DNA of 64,000 bases from Streptomyces diacarni (GCF_003323715.1 NZ_QOIN01000034.1:172211-236210); one strand, 5' to 3'. Numbered from the stretch's first letter, positions 51,217 to 61,216 are shown. Notes: generated by a model from the letters alone, not told the origin. A program made the numbers and translations.

Positions 51217-52638
51217 TCACTTGCGTGGCAGCTTCTCGCCGTCCCGCGCGTCGACGACCTTGCGGTCGCCCAGCTTCTTGTCGAGCTCCACCTCGACCGT
51301 CTGCCGCTTGGCGATCTTCACGCAGACCTGGTCCTTCTTCTTCGGCTTCGCGTCGATCTTGACCTTCACCGAGGACGCGGACTCGTCGGCCGTCGCCTTG
51401 TAGGTGTCGCACACCCCGCCCCAGAAGCGCAGCTTCAGGGTGCGCCCGTCGGCCGAGTACGACTCCACCGCCTGCGCCGACCCCTTGCCCGCGCCCGTGC
51501 CGACGTCGCCCTTGCCCGGCTTCGAGGGGGCCTCGCCCGGTTTCGAGGGGTCCTTGCCCGGCTGCGAGGGCTGGTGCCCCGAGGTCTTGGCGGGCTTGAG
51601 GTACTTGGGGTCAAGCGCCGGGTGGGTGACCTCCATGTCGCCGCCGCCGGGCCGCTTCACCTCGTAGATCCAGGCCGGGACGAGCAGCGGCTCGCCGTGC
51701 GAGCGCTCCAGCGACAGGCCGAAGACGGCGTCCCCCACGGCGGTCGGCTCGTCCTTCTTCCCCGCCCCGGCGCCGTGGCCGCCTCGCGACTGGCTCGCCT
51801 TGTTCAGCTGGTCGAGCGTCGCGGTGGCGCTCATGACGGGGTAGGTCTCGCCCTTGCGGGTCGTGTTCCAGCTGCCCTGGGCGCGGGTGACGGCGCCGTC
51901 GTCGTCCACCACGAAGGTGCTGTCCCAGCCGTGCGTCGGCAGGCCGTCCACCTTCGGGGAGGCGGTCACCGTGCGGGTGCCGCCGACGGACGAGCCGGCC
52001 TCGAGCCCGGCGTCCTGGAGCCCGAGGGCGCGCAGCGCCGGCTTCACGGCCTTCTCGGCCTCCTTCGGCGAGAGCGGCTTCCCGTCGGGCGCGGGGTCGG
52101 CCTCGGGGGAGGCGTCGGCGTCCAGCGGCACGGTGTCGCCGTTCTGGTACGTCCAGGCGCCGCCGTCCTCGCCGCGGTCGACGGTCAGCCTGGGGCCCTT
52201 GCCCTGGCCGCTTCCGCCCGCCCGCCAGCGGCCGTCGTCGGCCTTGACGCCGCCCTTGATCTCCAGCGCCTCGGCCAGCTTCGCCACCTGCTCCTTGTGT
52301 ACCTCGTGGCCCGTCCGGCGGACGGCGGCGGAGTCGGGGCCGCCGGGCAGCTCGCCTTCGGCGCGGTAGCCGCGCGGGCCCATCGGCTCGCCGGGGGCGA
52401 TGCCCTCGTCGTCGTGCGCGGAGGCTGCGGTGCCGTCCAGCGCCAGTTTCGGGGGGCTCCCGGCGGGCGCGGCGCTGTCAGAGCCGTCCGCGTTGTCGGA
52501 AGAGGCGGTGGAGGCCCAGTACGCGCCGCCCCCGCCGGCCACCAGGACAGCGGCTGCCACGGAGACGACCGCCAGCTGCCGTCGCCTGCTCCGGGGTGCC
52601 GGCCGGTCCTCTTTCTGGGGGGACTGGTCTGTACTCAC
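51217..52638 (-). CDS. Membrane-anchored extracytoplasmic protein, unknown function
   Basis: The 473-residue protein starts at GTG 52638 (VSTDQSPQK) behind AAAGGAG. One hydrophobic helix near residues 21-41 follows a basic region, giving an N-in, C-out anchor. The extracytoplasmic part is charged, with a Pro/Lys/Gly linker built of PSKPG-like repeats (about 365-390) and two late cysteines that could pair. No enzymatic motif was seen. It is probably a conserved Streptomyces cell-surface protein. Confidence 0.78.
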   Translation of the reverse strand: MSTDQSPQKEDRPAPRSRRRQLAVVSVAAAVLVAGGGGAYWASTASSDNADGSDSAAPAGSPPKLALDGTAASAHDDEGIAPGEPMGPRGYRAEGELPGGPDSAAVRRTGHEVHKEQVAKLAEALEIKGGVKADDGRWRAGGSGQGKGPRLTVDRGEDGGAWTYQNGDTVPLDADASPEADPAPDGKPLSPKEAEKAVKPALRALGLQDAGLEAGSSVGGTRTVTASPKVDGLPTHGWDSTFVVDDDGAVTRAQGSWNTTRKGETYPVMSATATLDQLNKASQSRGGHGAGAGKKDEPTAVGDAVFGLSLERSHGEPLLVPAWIYEVKRPGGGDMEVTHPALDPKYLKPAKTSGHQPSQPGKDPSKPGEAPSKPGKGDVGTGAGKGSAQAVESYSADGRTLKLRFWGGVCDTYKATADESASSVKVKIDAKPKKKDQVCVKIAKRQTVEVELDKKLGDRKVVDARDGEKLPRK

Positions 52639-52875
52639 CGAAAACTCCTTTGGCTCCGCGTTCCTGAGCGTCCTGCCAGGCGGTCCCCTCATGCGGGGGA
52701 CATGAGTGGGACGGGGTGGATGGGTGGACGGTTCCACCGCCGTGCCGCACTGCCGATGATCGCGTGTCTCCGACGGTGCCGCGCGGCCGGCGGTGGGGCG
52801 CTCGCGGCGGTGCCGGGGGAGCCATCGCTTCGGCGGTCTGCCGGGAAAGCCGTGCTATGAGGTGATTGTGTCCTG

Positions 52876-52904
52876 TTCGACTCGGCGACCCCAGCGGGTA
52901 GCGT
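52876..52904 (+). promoter_or_regulatory. Candidate promoter of the adenosine-kinase-like gene
   Basis: TTCGAC (52876-52881) and TAGCGT (52899-52904) are separated by 17 bases, close to the principal-sigma-factor pattern. The start codon is 70 bp downstream. The rest of the 335-bp spacer shows no gene. Confidence 0.5.
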
Positions 52905-52973
52905 TACTGGCGCCTTTCCCTCGTGCGCTGGGCGTACGGGGGTACCCGATGTCTCTCAGGAGCAGAATTCGTC

Positions 52974-53948
52974 GTGCGTATCGCAGTCTGCGGCTCCATC
53001 GCAAACGACCACCTGATGACCTTCCCGGGGCGCTTCTCCGACCAACTGGTCGCCGACCAGTTGCACACGGTCTCGCTCTCCTTCCTCGTCGACCGCCTGG
53101 AGATCCGCCGCGGCGGTGTCGGTGCCAACATCGCGTTCGGCATGGGCCAGCTGGGGGCCCGCCCAGTCCTTGTGGGCGCGGCGGGGGAGGACTTCGACGA
53201 GTACCGTGTCTGGCTCGAACGCCACGGCGTGGACACCGACTCCGTCCGCATCTCCGAGGTCGCACACACGGCACGCTTCGTCTGCACCACGGACGCGGAC
53301 AACAACCAGATCGGCTCGTTCTACACCGGTGCCATGAGCGAGGCCCGGCACATCGAGCTCCAGCACGTCGCCGACCGTGCGGGCCACCTCGACCTCGTCC
53401 TCATCGGGGCCGACGACCCCGAGGGCATGATCCGCCACACCGAGGAGTGCCGTACCCGCGGCATCCCCTTCGCCGCCGACTACTCCCAGCAGATCGCCCG
53501 CATGGACGGCGAGGGCATCAGGCAGCTGACCGAGGGCGCCACCTACCTGTTCTCGAACGAGTACGAGAAGGAACTCATCGAGACCAAGACCGGATGGAGC
53601 GACGAGGAGGTTCTCCAGAAGGTCGGCACGCGCGTCACCACGCTCGGCAAGCGCGGCGCCCGCATCGACCGTGCGGGCGAGGAGCCCATCGTCGTCGGCG
53701 TCGCCGAGGAGCGCACGAAGGCCGACCCCACGGGCGTCGGCGACGCCTTCCGCGCGGGCTTCCTGTCCGGGCTGAGCTGGGGTGTGGGGCTGGAGCGCGC
53801 GGCGCAGGTCGGCTGCATGCTGGCCACGCTCGTCGTGGAGACGGTCGGCACCCAGGAGTACGAGCTGCGGCGCGTCCACTTCATGGAGCGCTTCACCAAG
53901 GCCTACGGCCACGACGCCGCCTCCGAGGTGGAGGCCCACCTGGGCTGA
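52974..53948 (+). CDS. PfkB-family carbohydrate kinase, adenosine-kinase-like
   Basis: The 324-residue kinase begins VRIAVCGSIANDHLMTFPGRF and is highly similar, as I remember it, to mycobacterial adenosine kinase (Rv2202c). It has the PfkB signatures RRGGVGANIAFGMGQLG near the N-terminus and DPTGVGDAFRAGFLSG with the catalytic aspartate near the C-terminus. It would phosphorylate adenosine or a related nucleoside/sugar with ATP. GTG 52974 follows AGGAG by eleven bases. Confidence 0.9.
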   Translation: MRIAVCGSIANDHLMTFPGRFSDQLVADQLHTVSLSFLVDRLEIRRGGVGANIAFGMGQLGARPVLVGAAGEDFDEYRVWLERHGVDTDSVRISEVAHTARFVCTTDADNNQIGSFYTGAMSEARHIELQHVADRAGHLDLVLIGADDPEGMIRHTEECRTRGIPFAADYSQQIARMDGEGIRQLTEGATYLFSNEYEKELIETKTGWSDEEVLQKVGTRVTTLGKRGARIDRAGEEPIVVGVAEERTKADPTGVGDAFRAGFLSGLSWGVGLERAAQVGCMLATLVVETVGTQEYELRRVHFMERFTKAYGHDAASEVEAHLG

Positions 53949-53995
53949 CCCTTTCTGCGGAAGGTGCCCCGCATCCCGCTGAGTCGCTCCGCTCG

Positions 53996-54070
53996 TCCTC
54001 AAACGCCGGACGGGCTGAAATCAGCCCGTCCGGGGGCACCTCCCGGACGAAGTCTGGGGGAGTTTGAGGA
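53996..54070. terminator. Nested inverted repeat between convergent genes
   Basis: An inner stem CCGGACGGGCTGA/TCAGCCCGTCCGG (54006-54033) is enclosed by TCCTCAAAC (53996-54004) and GTTTGAGGA (54062-54070). This resembles a repeat widespread in Streptomyces intergenic DNA and probably terminates both the kinase and the desulfurase-TusA transcripts. Confidence 0.8.
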
Positions 54071-54149
54071 CCGGGGGTCCGGGGGGGGCACCGCCCGGCC
54101 GAAGGCCGGGGGAGGAGTCCGGGGGCGGCAAGGGCGAATGCCTTTCGCG

Positions 54150-55589
54150 TCAGCCCCCGGCCCGCCGCACCCGGAAAACGACCCCCGCGGCCCCCTCGAA
54201 CGTGTGGCCCGTCATCTCGCACCAGGCCGGGATGTCGAGCCGCGCGGCCTCGTCGTCGGCGAGCACCCGCACGACGCCGCCCGCGGGTACCTCGCCGATG
54301 GCCTTCGCGAGCTCGATCACGGGGAGCGGGCAGAGCTTGCCCCGCGCATCGACGGTGACCTCCTCGTCCGCCGAGGTTTCCATGGAGCCGTCCGCCAGGG
54401 CATCAGCGGAGGCTCCCGCGGACTCCTCGGCGGCGTCGCCGCCCGAGGCGATGGCCCCGGAGGCGGCCCCCACCTGTGCCCGTACGCCCTCCACCACGCC
54501 GGGCAGCGCGTCGAGGAACCGTTCGACCTCCTCGTCGCTCGTCCCCGCGGGCAGCGAGACCCGCACGTTGCCCTCGGACAGCACGCCCATGGCCCGCAGG
54601 ACGTGGCTCGGGGTCAGGGTGCTGGAGGTGCAGGAGGATCCGGAGGAGACGGAGAACCCGGCGGTGTCGAGCGCGTGCAGCAGTGCTTCGCCGTCCACGT
54701 ACAGGCAGGAGAAGGTCACCAGGTGCGGCAGCCGCCGCAGCGGATCGCCGACCACCTCCGTCTCGGGCACCAGCGCGGGCACGCGTGCCCTGATCCGGTC
54801 CACGAGCGCCCGCAGCCTGGCGGCCTCGGCCTCTGCCTCGGCGCGTACGGCCCGCAGTGAGGCGGCGGCGGCGACGACGGCGGGGATGTTCTCGAAGCCG
54901 GGCGCGCGGCCGGCTTCGCGCTCGTCGGCAGGGCCGGTCGGCGCGAACCGCACACCTTTGCGAACGACCAGCAGGCCGACGCCGGGAGGCCCGCCCCACT
55001 TGTGCGCGCTCCCCGTCAGCAGCGACCAGTCGCCCGGCACCGGTTCCCAGGGCAGTGACTGCGCGGCGTCCACCAGCAGCGGCACCCCCGTCCGCGCGCA
55101 CAGGGAGGCCGCCTCGGCCACCGGCTGGACGGTCCCCACCTCGTGGTTGGCGGACTGGAGGCAGGCCAGCGCGCAGTCCGCACCGAGCGCCTCTCCCCAC
55201 TCCTGTACGTCGACCCGGCCCGCGCGGTCGACGTCGACGCGGTGGACGGTGCCCCCGCCCCTCTCGTGTGCCTCGGCCGCATGGAGGACGGCGGAGTGTT
55301 CGACCGCGGAGACGACCAGCCGCCGGCCCGTCCGGCGCCGCCCGGTGAGCGCGCCCGCGATCCCCGCGTGCAGCGCGTGCGTACCCGAAGGAGTGAAGTG
55401 GAGCTCGTCGGGGCGGCATCCGACGGCCTCGGCGGCGCTCTGCCGCGCCGCGTCCAGCAGCATCCGGGCCCGGCGCCCCTCACGGTGCAGCCGCGCGGGA
55501 TCGGCCCAGCCCTCGTCCAGCGACGCCAGCAGCGCCTGCCGCGCGACGGGGTGGAGCGGGAGCGAGGAAGCGGCATCGAAATAGGACAC
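54150..55589 (-). CDS. Cysteine desulfurase fused to TusA-type sulfur carrier
   Basis: In this 479-residue protein residues 1-375 are a class V aminotransferase-fold cysteine desulfurase, with the pyridoxal-phosphate lysine K197 (SAHKWGGPPG) and the persulfide cysteine C320 ([10 protein letters not shown]). After an Ala/Glu/Asp-rich linker (375-408), residues 409-479 are a TusA domain with the acceptor Cys420 in KLCPLPVIEL. The fusion would pass sulfur from cysteine directly to the carrier for tRNA thiolation, molybdenum cofactor or Fe-S use. It is monocistronic by its position. Confidence 0.93.
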   Translation of the reverse strand: MSYFDAASSLPLHPVARQALLASLDEGWADPARLHREGRRARMLLDAARQSAAEAVGCRPDELHFTPSGTHALHAGIAGALTGRRRTGRRLVVSAVEHSAVLHAAEAHERGGGTVHRVDVDRAGRVDVQEWGEALGADCALACLQSANHEVGTVQPVAEAASLCARTGVPLLVDAAQSLPWEPVPGDWSLLTGSAHKWGGPPGVGLLVVRKGVRFAPTGPADEREAGRAPGFENIPAVVAAAASLRAVRAEAEAEAARLRALVDRIRARVPALVPETEVVGDPLRRLPHLVTFSCLYVDGEALLHALDTAGFSVSSGSSCTSSTLTPSHVLRAMGVLSEGNVRVSLPAGTSDEEVERFLDALPGVVEGVRAQVGAASGAIASGGDAAEESAGASADALADGSMETSADEEVTVDARGKLCPLPVIELAKAIGEVPAGGVVRVLADDEAARLDIPAWCEMTGHTFEGAAGVVFRVRRAGG

Positions 55590-55824
55590 CCGCGTACGCT
55601 ACCGCCGAGGCCCCGGGGAGCCCGGCGGCGAACGGCCCCCGGCGCCGGGCGCCGTTCCGCCTCCCGCGGCGGGTGGTGGGGCGCCTTCCGCCGCACCCGC
55701 GCGGCCTTCGGCCGTGCGGGCGTCGGTGCGTCAGTTCCGGCGCGCTCAGGCGCTCTCCCACCCCATCGGGGGGCTGAGCGGCGCGTTACGCCCCCTCCCC
55801 GCGCGACCCCAAATGGCGTCGGCT

Positions 55825-55855
55825 AGGGTTTGGTCCGCATAAACATCCAAACCCT
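55825..55855. promoter_or_regulatory. AGGGTTTGG inverted repeat upstream of ctaC
   Basis: AGGGTTTGG (55825-55833) and CCAAACCCT (55847-55855) are exact complements 13 bases apart, about 80 bp before the ctaC start. A -10-like TAGGGT (55824-55829) lies in the left arm. It is a candidate operator or 5' UTR hairpin for the oxidase operon. The rest of the 347-bp spacer shows no gene. Confidence 0.5.
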
Positions 55856-55936
55856 GCCCGCGCTGGGCCGGCGCCCGACCACGTAAGAGGGCCGCGCCCG
55901 ACCGCGACGCGGGCGAGACTCTCGGGAAGGCGCTAC

Positions 55937-56947
55937 GTGAGTCCCAACGGCTCCGACCTCCCCCACGGCCGCAGGACGGCCGCGGGTGGTACCCCCACAT
56001 CGCGGCGCCCGATGCGGCGGACGCTACCGCAGGCGCTGGCCGCTGGCCTGGTCCTGGCGACCGCGACCGGTTGCACGTCAAAGGAATTTCCCCGCCTCGG
56101 AATGCCCACTCCCGTCACGGACGAGGCGCCGCGCGTCCTCTCCTTGTGGCAGGGCTCCTGGGCGGCCGCGCTCGCCGTGGGCGTGCTGGTGTGGGGTCTG
56201 ATCATCTGGAGCGTCATCTTCCACCGGCGCTCCAGGACCAAGGTCGAAATCCCCGCCCAGACCCGGTACAACATGCCCATCGAGGCCTTGTACACCGTGG
56301 TCCCCATCATCATCGTCGCGGTGCTGTTCTACTTCACCGCCCGGGATGAGACCAAGCTCATGGCGACCTCGAAGAAGCCCACCCACGTCGTCAACGTCGT
56401 GGGGTACCAGTGGAGCTGGGGCTTCAACTACGTCGAGGACGTGGACGGCGATCCGAAGACGGACGTCAACACCAAGGACAGCCTCCACAAGGAGCTCAGC
56501 GCCATCCCGGACCGGATGACCAAGGGCTTCCCGAAGGGCGCCGAGGGTGTCTACGAGGCGGGCACGCCGGGCGAGCGGAATCCGCAGAACGGCAACCCCG
56601 GTCCGACTCTGTGGCTGCCCAAGGGTGAGAAGGTCCAGTTCATCCTGACCTCCCGCGACGTCATCCACGACTTCTGGGTTCTGCCGTTCCTGATGAAGCA
56701 GGACGTCATCCCGGGTCATGTCAACCGCTTCGAGGTGACCCCCAGCAAGGAGGGCACCTACCGGGGCAAGTGCGCCGAGCTGTGCGGCGTCGACCACTCC
56801 CGGATGCTCTTCAACGTGAAGATCGTCTCCCCGGAGCGCTACCAGAAGCACCTGGAGGACCTGGCGAAGAAGGGCCAGACCGGCTACATCCCGGCGGGCA
56901 CCGCCACCACGGGCGGCGCCAAGAATGCGGAGACGAATAACCCGTGA
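55937..56947 (+). CDS. ctaC: Cytochrome c oxidase subunit II
   Basis: The 336-residue lipoprotein-type subunit has a signal ending ATATGC, two transmembrane helices (about 72-92 and 118-138) and a cupredoxin domain with the CuA ligands Cys279, Glu281, Cys283, His287 and Met290 in [13 protein letters not shown]. It accepts electrons from the bcc complex. It starts at GTG 55937. Its stop overlaps the ctaD start (GTGA). Confidence 0.97.
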   Translation: MSPNGSDLPHGRRTAAGGTPTSRRPMRRTLPQALAAGLVLATATGCTSKEFPRLGMPTPVTDEAPRVLSLWQGSWAAALAVGVLVWGLIIWSVIFHRRSRTKVEIPAQTRYNMPIEALYTVVPIIIVAVLFYFTARDETKLMATSKKPTHVVNVVGYQWSWGFNYVEDVDGDPKTDVNTKDSLHKELSAIPDRMTKGFPKGAEGVYEAGTPGERNPQNGNPGPTLWLPKGEKVQFILTSRDVIHDFWVLPFLMKQDVIPGHVNRFEVTPSKEGTYRGKCAELCGVDHSRMLFNVKIVSPERYQKHLEDLAKKGQTGYIPAGTATTGGAKNAETNNP

Positions 56948-58674
56948 GCATCCTCAACGAACCCCAGGGTGCCGCCGCCGCGACGGCCGAGGCGGCATCG
57001 CCGACACGCCGTAAGCGACCCGGCAACGTCGTGGTCTCGTGGCTGACGACCACGGACCACAAGACGATCGGCAGCCTCTACCTGATCACGTCGTTCGTCT
57101 TCTTCATCATCGGCGGCGTCATGGCGTTGTTCATGCGTGCCGAACTCGCCCGTCCGGGCACGCAGATCATGTCGAACGAGCAGTTCAACCAGGCGTTCAC
57201 CATGCATGGCACCGTCATGCTGCTGATGTTCGCCACCCCGCTGTTCAGCGGCTTCGCGAACTGGATCATGCCGCTCCAGATCGGCTCGCCCGACGTGGCC
57301 TTCCCGCGGCTGAACATGTTCGCCTACTGGCTCTACCTCTTCGGCTCGCTCATCGCCGTGGGCGGGTTCCTCACCCCGCAGGGCGCCGCCGACTTCGGGT
57401 GGTTCGCCTACTCGCCGCTCTCGGACGCGGTCCGCTCGCCGGGCGTCGGCGCCGACATGTGGATCATGGGCCTGGCGCTGTCCGGCTTCGGTACGATCCT
57501 CGGCTCGGTCAACTTCATCACCACGATCATCTGCATGCGCGCTCCCGGCATGACGATGTTCCGCATGCCGATCTTCACCTGGAACGTGCTGCTCACCGGC
57601 GTGCTGGTGCTGCTCGCCTTCCCCGTGCTGGCCGCCGCGCTGTTCGCCCTGGAGGCGGACCGCAAATTCGGGGCGCATGTCTTCGACTCGGCCAACGGTG
57701 GGGCCTTGTTGTGGCAACACCTGTTCTGGTTCTTCGGCCATCCAGAGGTGTACATCATCGCGCTGCCGTTCTTCGGCATCGTCTCCGAGGTCATCCCGGT
57801 CTTCAGCCGCAAGCCCATGTTCGGCTACGTCGGCCTGATCGGCGCCACGATCTCCATCGCGGGTCTGTCGGTGACCGTCTGGGCGCACCACATGTACGTC
57901 ACGGGCGGTGTGTTGTTGCCGTTCTTCTCGTTCATGACGTTCTTGATCGCGGTACCAACGGGTGTGAAGTTCTTCAACTGGGTCGGCACGATGTGGAAGG
58001 GCTCACTGTCCTTCGAGACACCGATGCTGTGGACGATCGGCTTCCTGATCACCTTCCTCTTCGGTGGCCTGACCGGTGTCATCCTCGCCTCGCCGCCGAT
58101 GGACTTCCACGTCTCGGACTCGTACTTCGTCGTCGCGCACTTCCACTACGTCGTCTTCGGCACCGTGGTCTTCGCGATGTTCGCCGGCTTCCACTTCTGG
58201 TGGCCGAAGTTCACCGGCAAGATGCTGGACGAACGGCTCGGCAAGATCACGTTCTGGACGCTGTTCGTCGGCTTCCACGGCACCTTCCTCGTCCAGCACT
58301 GGCTGGGCGCCGAGGGCATGCCGCGTCGGTACGCCGACTACCTGGCGGCCGACGGCTTCACCGCGCTGAACACCATCTCCACGATCAGCTCGTTCCTGCT
58401 GGGCATGTCGATGCTGCCGTTCTTCTACAACGTGTGGAAGACGCACAAGTACGGCAAGAAGATCGAGGTCGACGACCCGTGGGGCTACGGCCGTTCGCTC
58501 GAATGGGCGACGTCCTGCCCGCCCCCGCGGCACAACTTCCTCACCCTGCCCCGCATCCGCTCCGAATCCCCGGCCTTCGACCTGCACCACCCGGAGATCG
58601 CCGCGCTCGATGAGCTGGAGAACGTGGACCGGGACGAGAAGGCGCTCGCCGGCAGCAAGGAGGCCGGGAAGTGA
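56944..58674 (+). CDS. ctaD: Cytochrome c oxidase subunit I
   Basis: The 576-residue catalytic subunit has twelve helices. Haem and copper ligands are visible in [22 protein letters not shown] (His-Tyr of CuB), [10 protein letters not shown] and [12 protein letters not shown]. It reduces oxygen to water and pumps protons. GTG start, coupled to ctaC and ctaF by 4-bp overlaps. Confidence 0.98.
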   Translation: MSILNEPQGAAAATAEAASPTRRKRPGNVVVSWLTTTDHKTIGSLYLITSFVFFIIGGVMALFMRAELARPGTQIMSNEQFNQAFTMHGTVMLLMFATPLFSGFANWIMPLQIGSPDVAFPRLNMFAYWLYLFGSLIAVGGFLTPQGAADFGWFAYSPLSDAVRSPGVGADMWIMGLALSGFGTILGSVNFITTIICMRAPGMTMFRMPIFTWNVLLTGVLVLLAFPVLAAALFALEADRKFGAHVFDSANGGALLWQHLFWFFGHPEVYIIALPFFGIVSEVIPVFSRKPMFGYVGLIGATISIAGLSVTVWAHHMYVTGGVLLPFFSFMTFLIAVPTGVKFFNWVGTMWKGSLSFETPMLWTIGFLITFLFGGLTGVILASPPMDFHVSDSYFVVAHFHYVVFGTVVFAMFAGFHFWWPKFTGKMLDERLGKITFWTLFVGFHGTFLVQHWLGAEGMPRRYADYLAADGFTALNTISTISSFLLGMSMLPFFYNVWKTHKYGKKIEVDDPWGYGRSLEWATSCPPPRHNFLTLPRIRSESPAFDLHHPEIAALDELENVDRDEKALAGSKEAGK

Positions 58675-59069
58675 AGATCCAGGGCAAGATGTTCCTGTGG
58701 CTGTCGGTCTTCCTGCTGGCGGTCGCCATCACCTACGGCGTCTGGTCGAAGGAGCCGGTCGGCACGGTCGGCCTCTTCCTGGCCTTCGGTCTGTCGATCA
58801 TGATCGGCTACTACCTGGCGTTCACCGCGCGCCGGGTGGACACCGGGGCGCAGGACCGGCAGGACGCCGATGTCGCGGACGACGCCGGTGAGCTGGGCTT
58901 CTTCAGCCCGTGGAGCTGGCAGCCGCTCGCGCTGGGCCTCGGCGGAGCCTTCGCCTTCCTGGGCGTGGCCGTCGGCTGGTGGCTGGTGTACTTCTCGGCA
59001 CCGCTGCTGCTGATCGGCCTGTTCGGCTGGGTGTTCGAGTACTACCACGGGCAGAACCGCACCCAGTAG
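58671..59069 (+). CDS. ctaF: Cytochrome c oxidase subunit IV
   Basis: The 132-residue protein ([16 protein letters not shown]) has four predicted helices and matches the actinobacterial subunit IV encoded directly after ctaD. It starts with GTG overlapping the ctaD stop. It is probably needed for assembly or stability of the oxidase. A terminator follows. Confidence 0.93.
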   Translation: MKIQGKMFLWLSVFLLAVAITYGVWSKEPVGTVGLFLAFGLSIMIGYYLAFTARRVDTGAQDRQDADVADDAGELGFFSPWSWQPLALGLGGAFAFLGVAVGWWLVYFSAPLLLIGLFGWVFEYYHGQNRTQ

Positions 59070-59111
59070 GAAGCGCGGCTGCCCAGCACAGCGACAGATC
59101 AAGAACAAGGA

Positions 59112-59139
59112 TCGGCCCCCCGACACGCCGGGGGGCCGA
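59112..59139 (+). terminator. Terminator of ctaCDF
   Basis: TCGGCCCCCCG (59112-59122) and CGGGGGGCCGA (59129-59139) form a perfect 11-bp stem 42 bp after the ctaF stop. Confidence 0.87.
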
Positions 59140-59194
59140 CCCGTTTGTACGCACTCCGCGCGCCCGAAGTGACGATTATTCATATTTTGGGCCT

Positions 59195-60496
59195 ATGAGT
59201 CACAGGCCGCACACCGCGATATCCCGAGGGGCGCTCGCCCCCAGAACCCTGACCCGCAAGCACAAGCGCCGCGTGGTCCGCAGCTGCGCCCTCCTGCTGG
59301 CGCCCCTGACCGTCGGGCTCGCCGCCTGCGGCACCGGGGACAGCAGCGACGGCACGCTCTCCTCCGCCCCCTACGACGCCACCGACGCCGTGTCCGTCAG
59401 CGCCGCGGCCGACAGCACCGACGTCGACCCCGACAAGCCGCTGAAGGTCACCGCCGAGCACGGCGACACCCTCACCGACGTCTTCGCCACCGACGCCTCG
59501 GGGCGCGTGGTACCCGGCGAACTGTCCGCCGACGGGAAGAGCTGGCACAGCACCGGCTCACTGGCCGCCGGCGCCCGCTACACCCTCCAGGTCAGCACCG
59601 AGAACCAGGACGGCGCCCCGGGACGGCGCTCCCTGCGCTTCGGGACCAAGGCCGCCGAGGCCAAGCACCTCGACGTCAAGCTCGGTCCCTCCAACGGCAC
59701 CTACGGCGTCGGCATGCCCCTCACGGCCGAACTCAGCCACCCCGTCAAGAAGCCCGCGCAGCGCGAGCTGGTCGAGCGGGCCCTGAGAGTGGACTCCAAG
59801 CCCCACGTGGAGGGCTCATGGCACTGGGTGAACAGCAAGGAGCTCCACTACCGGCCGCGCTCCTACTGGCCCGCGCACGCCAGCATCACGCTGCGCTCCT
59901 CACTCAAAGGGCTGAAGGTGCGTGAGGGGCTCTACGGCGGTAAGTCGAAACCCGTCCGGATGAAGACCGGGGACCGAATAGTCGCGGTCGCGGACGCCTC
60001 CTCGCTGCAGATGACGGTCAAGAAGAACGGCAAAACCATCCGTTCGGTGCCCATCACCACCGGAAAATCGGGCTACGAGACCCGCAACGGCATCAAGGTG
60101 ATCCTCACCAAGGAGCCGTACGTGCGGATGACCAGCGCCAGCATCGGGGCCGGCGACTTCTACGACCTCGGCGTCCACTGGGCCACGCGGCTGACCAACA
60201 GCGGCGAGTACGTGCACGGGGCCCCCTGGTCGGTGGGGTCCCAGGGCGTCTCCAACACCAGCCACGGCTGCACGGGCATGAGCAGCTCGAACGCCAAGTG
60301 GTTCTTCGACCTCGTCAACGAGGGCGACATCGTCCAGCACGTCAACACCTCGGGCGAGACCATGGCCCCCTTCGGCAACGGCTTCGGGGACTGGAACATG
60401 GACTGGAAGAAATGGCGCGCCGGCAGTGCCGTCAACAGCGACAAGCACGTCGGCAGCGGCCCCGCGGACGCCGCCCGGCTGCGCCCGCAGGTGTGA
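59195..60496 (+). CDS. Ig-like/L,D-transpeptidase lipoprotein (YkuD)
   Basis: The 433-residue exported lipoprotein has lipobox LAAC, two Ig-like domains (about 60-270) and a C-terminal YkuD domain with the catalytic His357-Gly-Cys359 in TSHGCTGMSS. It would make 3-3 cross-links in peptidoglycan. ATG 59195 has no ribosome site and is preceded at close range by an AT-rich -10-like CATATT, so a leaderless transcript is likely. Confidence 0.93.
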   Translation: MSHRPHTAISRGALAPRTLTRKHKRRVVRSCALLLAPLTVGLAACGTGDSSDGTLSSAPYDATDAVSVSAAADSTDVDPDKPLKVTAEHGDTLTDVFATDASGRVVPGELSADGKSWHSTGSLAAGARYTLQVSTENQDGAPGRRSLRFGTKAAEAKHLDVKLGPSNGTYGVGMPLTAELSHPVKKPAQRELVERALRVDSKPHVEGSWHWVNSKELHYRPRSYWPAHASITLRSSLKGLKVREGLYGGKSKPVRMKTGDRIVAVADASSLQMTVKKNGKTIRSVPITTGKSGYETRNGIKVILTKEPYVRMTSASIGAGDFYDLGVHWATRLTNSGEYVHGAPWSVGSQGVSNTSHGCTGMSSSNAKWFFDLVNEGDIVQHVNTSGETMAPFGNGFGDWNMDWKKWRAGSAVNSDKHVGSGPADAARLRPQV

Positions 60497-60520
60497 AACC
60501 CCACATCCGCCGCCGTACGA

Positions 60521-60566
60521 CGCCGCGCCCGCCTCTCCCCCGAACGGGGGACAGGTGGGCGCGGCG
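60521..60566. terminator. Bidirectional terminator
   Basis: CGCCGCGCCCGCCT (60521-60534) pairs with AGGTGGGCGCGGCG (60553-60566) with one wobble. It separates the L,D-transpeptidase from the convergent receiver-like gene. Confidence 0.75.
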
Positions 60567-60579
60567 GTGAGGTGAGCGC

Positions 60580-60993
60580 TCAGGCGCGGGCGAGGCTGCC
60601 CTCGGCCGCCTGCTCGCGCAGCAGACCGGCCAGCGACTCGGCCAGCGCGACCGGGTCCACCGGGTGCGAGACGGTGGCCTCGGCCCTGCTCCAGGTCGCC
60701 AGCCAGGCGTCCTGCGGCCGTCCGATCAGCAGCAGCACGGGCGGGCAGTCGTAGATCTCGTCCTTGATCTGGCGGCACACGCCCATGCCGCCCGCGGGGG
60801 CCGTCTCCCCGTCCAGCACGCACACGTCCACGTGGCGCTCTTCCAGCGCCTCCAGGACGGCGGGCAGCGTGGCGCACTCCACGTAGCGGACCTCCGGCAC
60901 GTCGGAGGCCGGCCTGCGGCCCCCAGCGAGCCGCACCTGCTCGCGGGTGGTGGCGTCGTCGCTGTAGACCAGCACCGTGGCGGTCGGCTGCAT
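60580..60993 (-). CDS. Single-domain response-regulator-like protein
   Basis: The 137-residue protein has a receiver-like alpha/beta fold: an acidic pair at Asp12/Asp13 (VYSDDATT), the phosphoacceptor-like Asp61 (VCVLDGE) and no output domain. GGAGGA precedes the ATG. The conserved lysine after strand 5 of true receivers is not obvious, so it may not be phosphorylated. Its position between ctaF and ctaE is conserved in Streptomyces from memory; the role is unknown. Confidence 0.78.
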   Translation of the reverse strand: MQPTATVLVYSDDATTREQVRLAGGRRPASDVPEVRYVECATLPAVLEALEERHVDVCVLDGETAPAGGMGVCRQIKDEIYDCPPVLLLIGRPQDAWLATWSRAEATVSHPVDPVALAESLAGLLREQAAEGSLARA

Positions 60994-61195
60994 CGTTCCT
61001 CCGCGTCCGTGATTCGTCCGTATCGGGTGAACCGCTGGGCTCGGATGCTACTCCCTCCGACGCACCGTCAACACCGGTCGGCGCACGCGGATACCGGTCC
61101 TTACGGGGCGCACGGGCCTTCGTCGCCGCTGGGCACGGCGGGCGCGAGCGGCGCCGACACCCCGAACGGGACCCCCGAAGTGAGGCCGGGATAAG

Positions 61196-61216
61196 CGACC
61201 GACATAATGTCGGTCG
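61196..61216. promoter_or_regulatory. Perfect 21-bp palindrome spanning the ctaE start codon
   Basis: CGACCGACAT, one central A, then ATGTCGGTCG: both 10-bp arms are exact complements, and the second arm starts with the ctaE ATG at 61207. No ribosome site precedes it, and a -10-like ATAAGC (61191-61196) lies just upstream, suggesting leaderless transcription through an operator. Confidence 0.65.
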
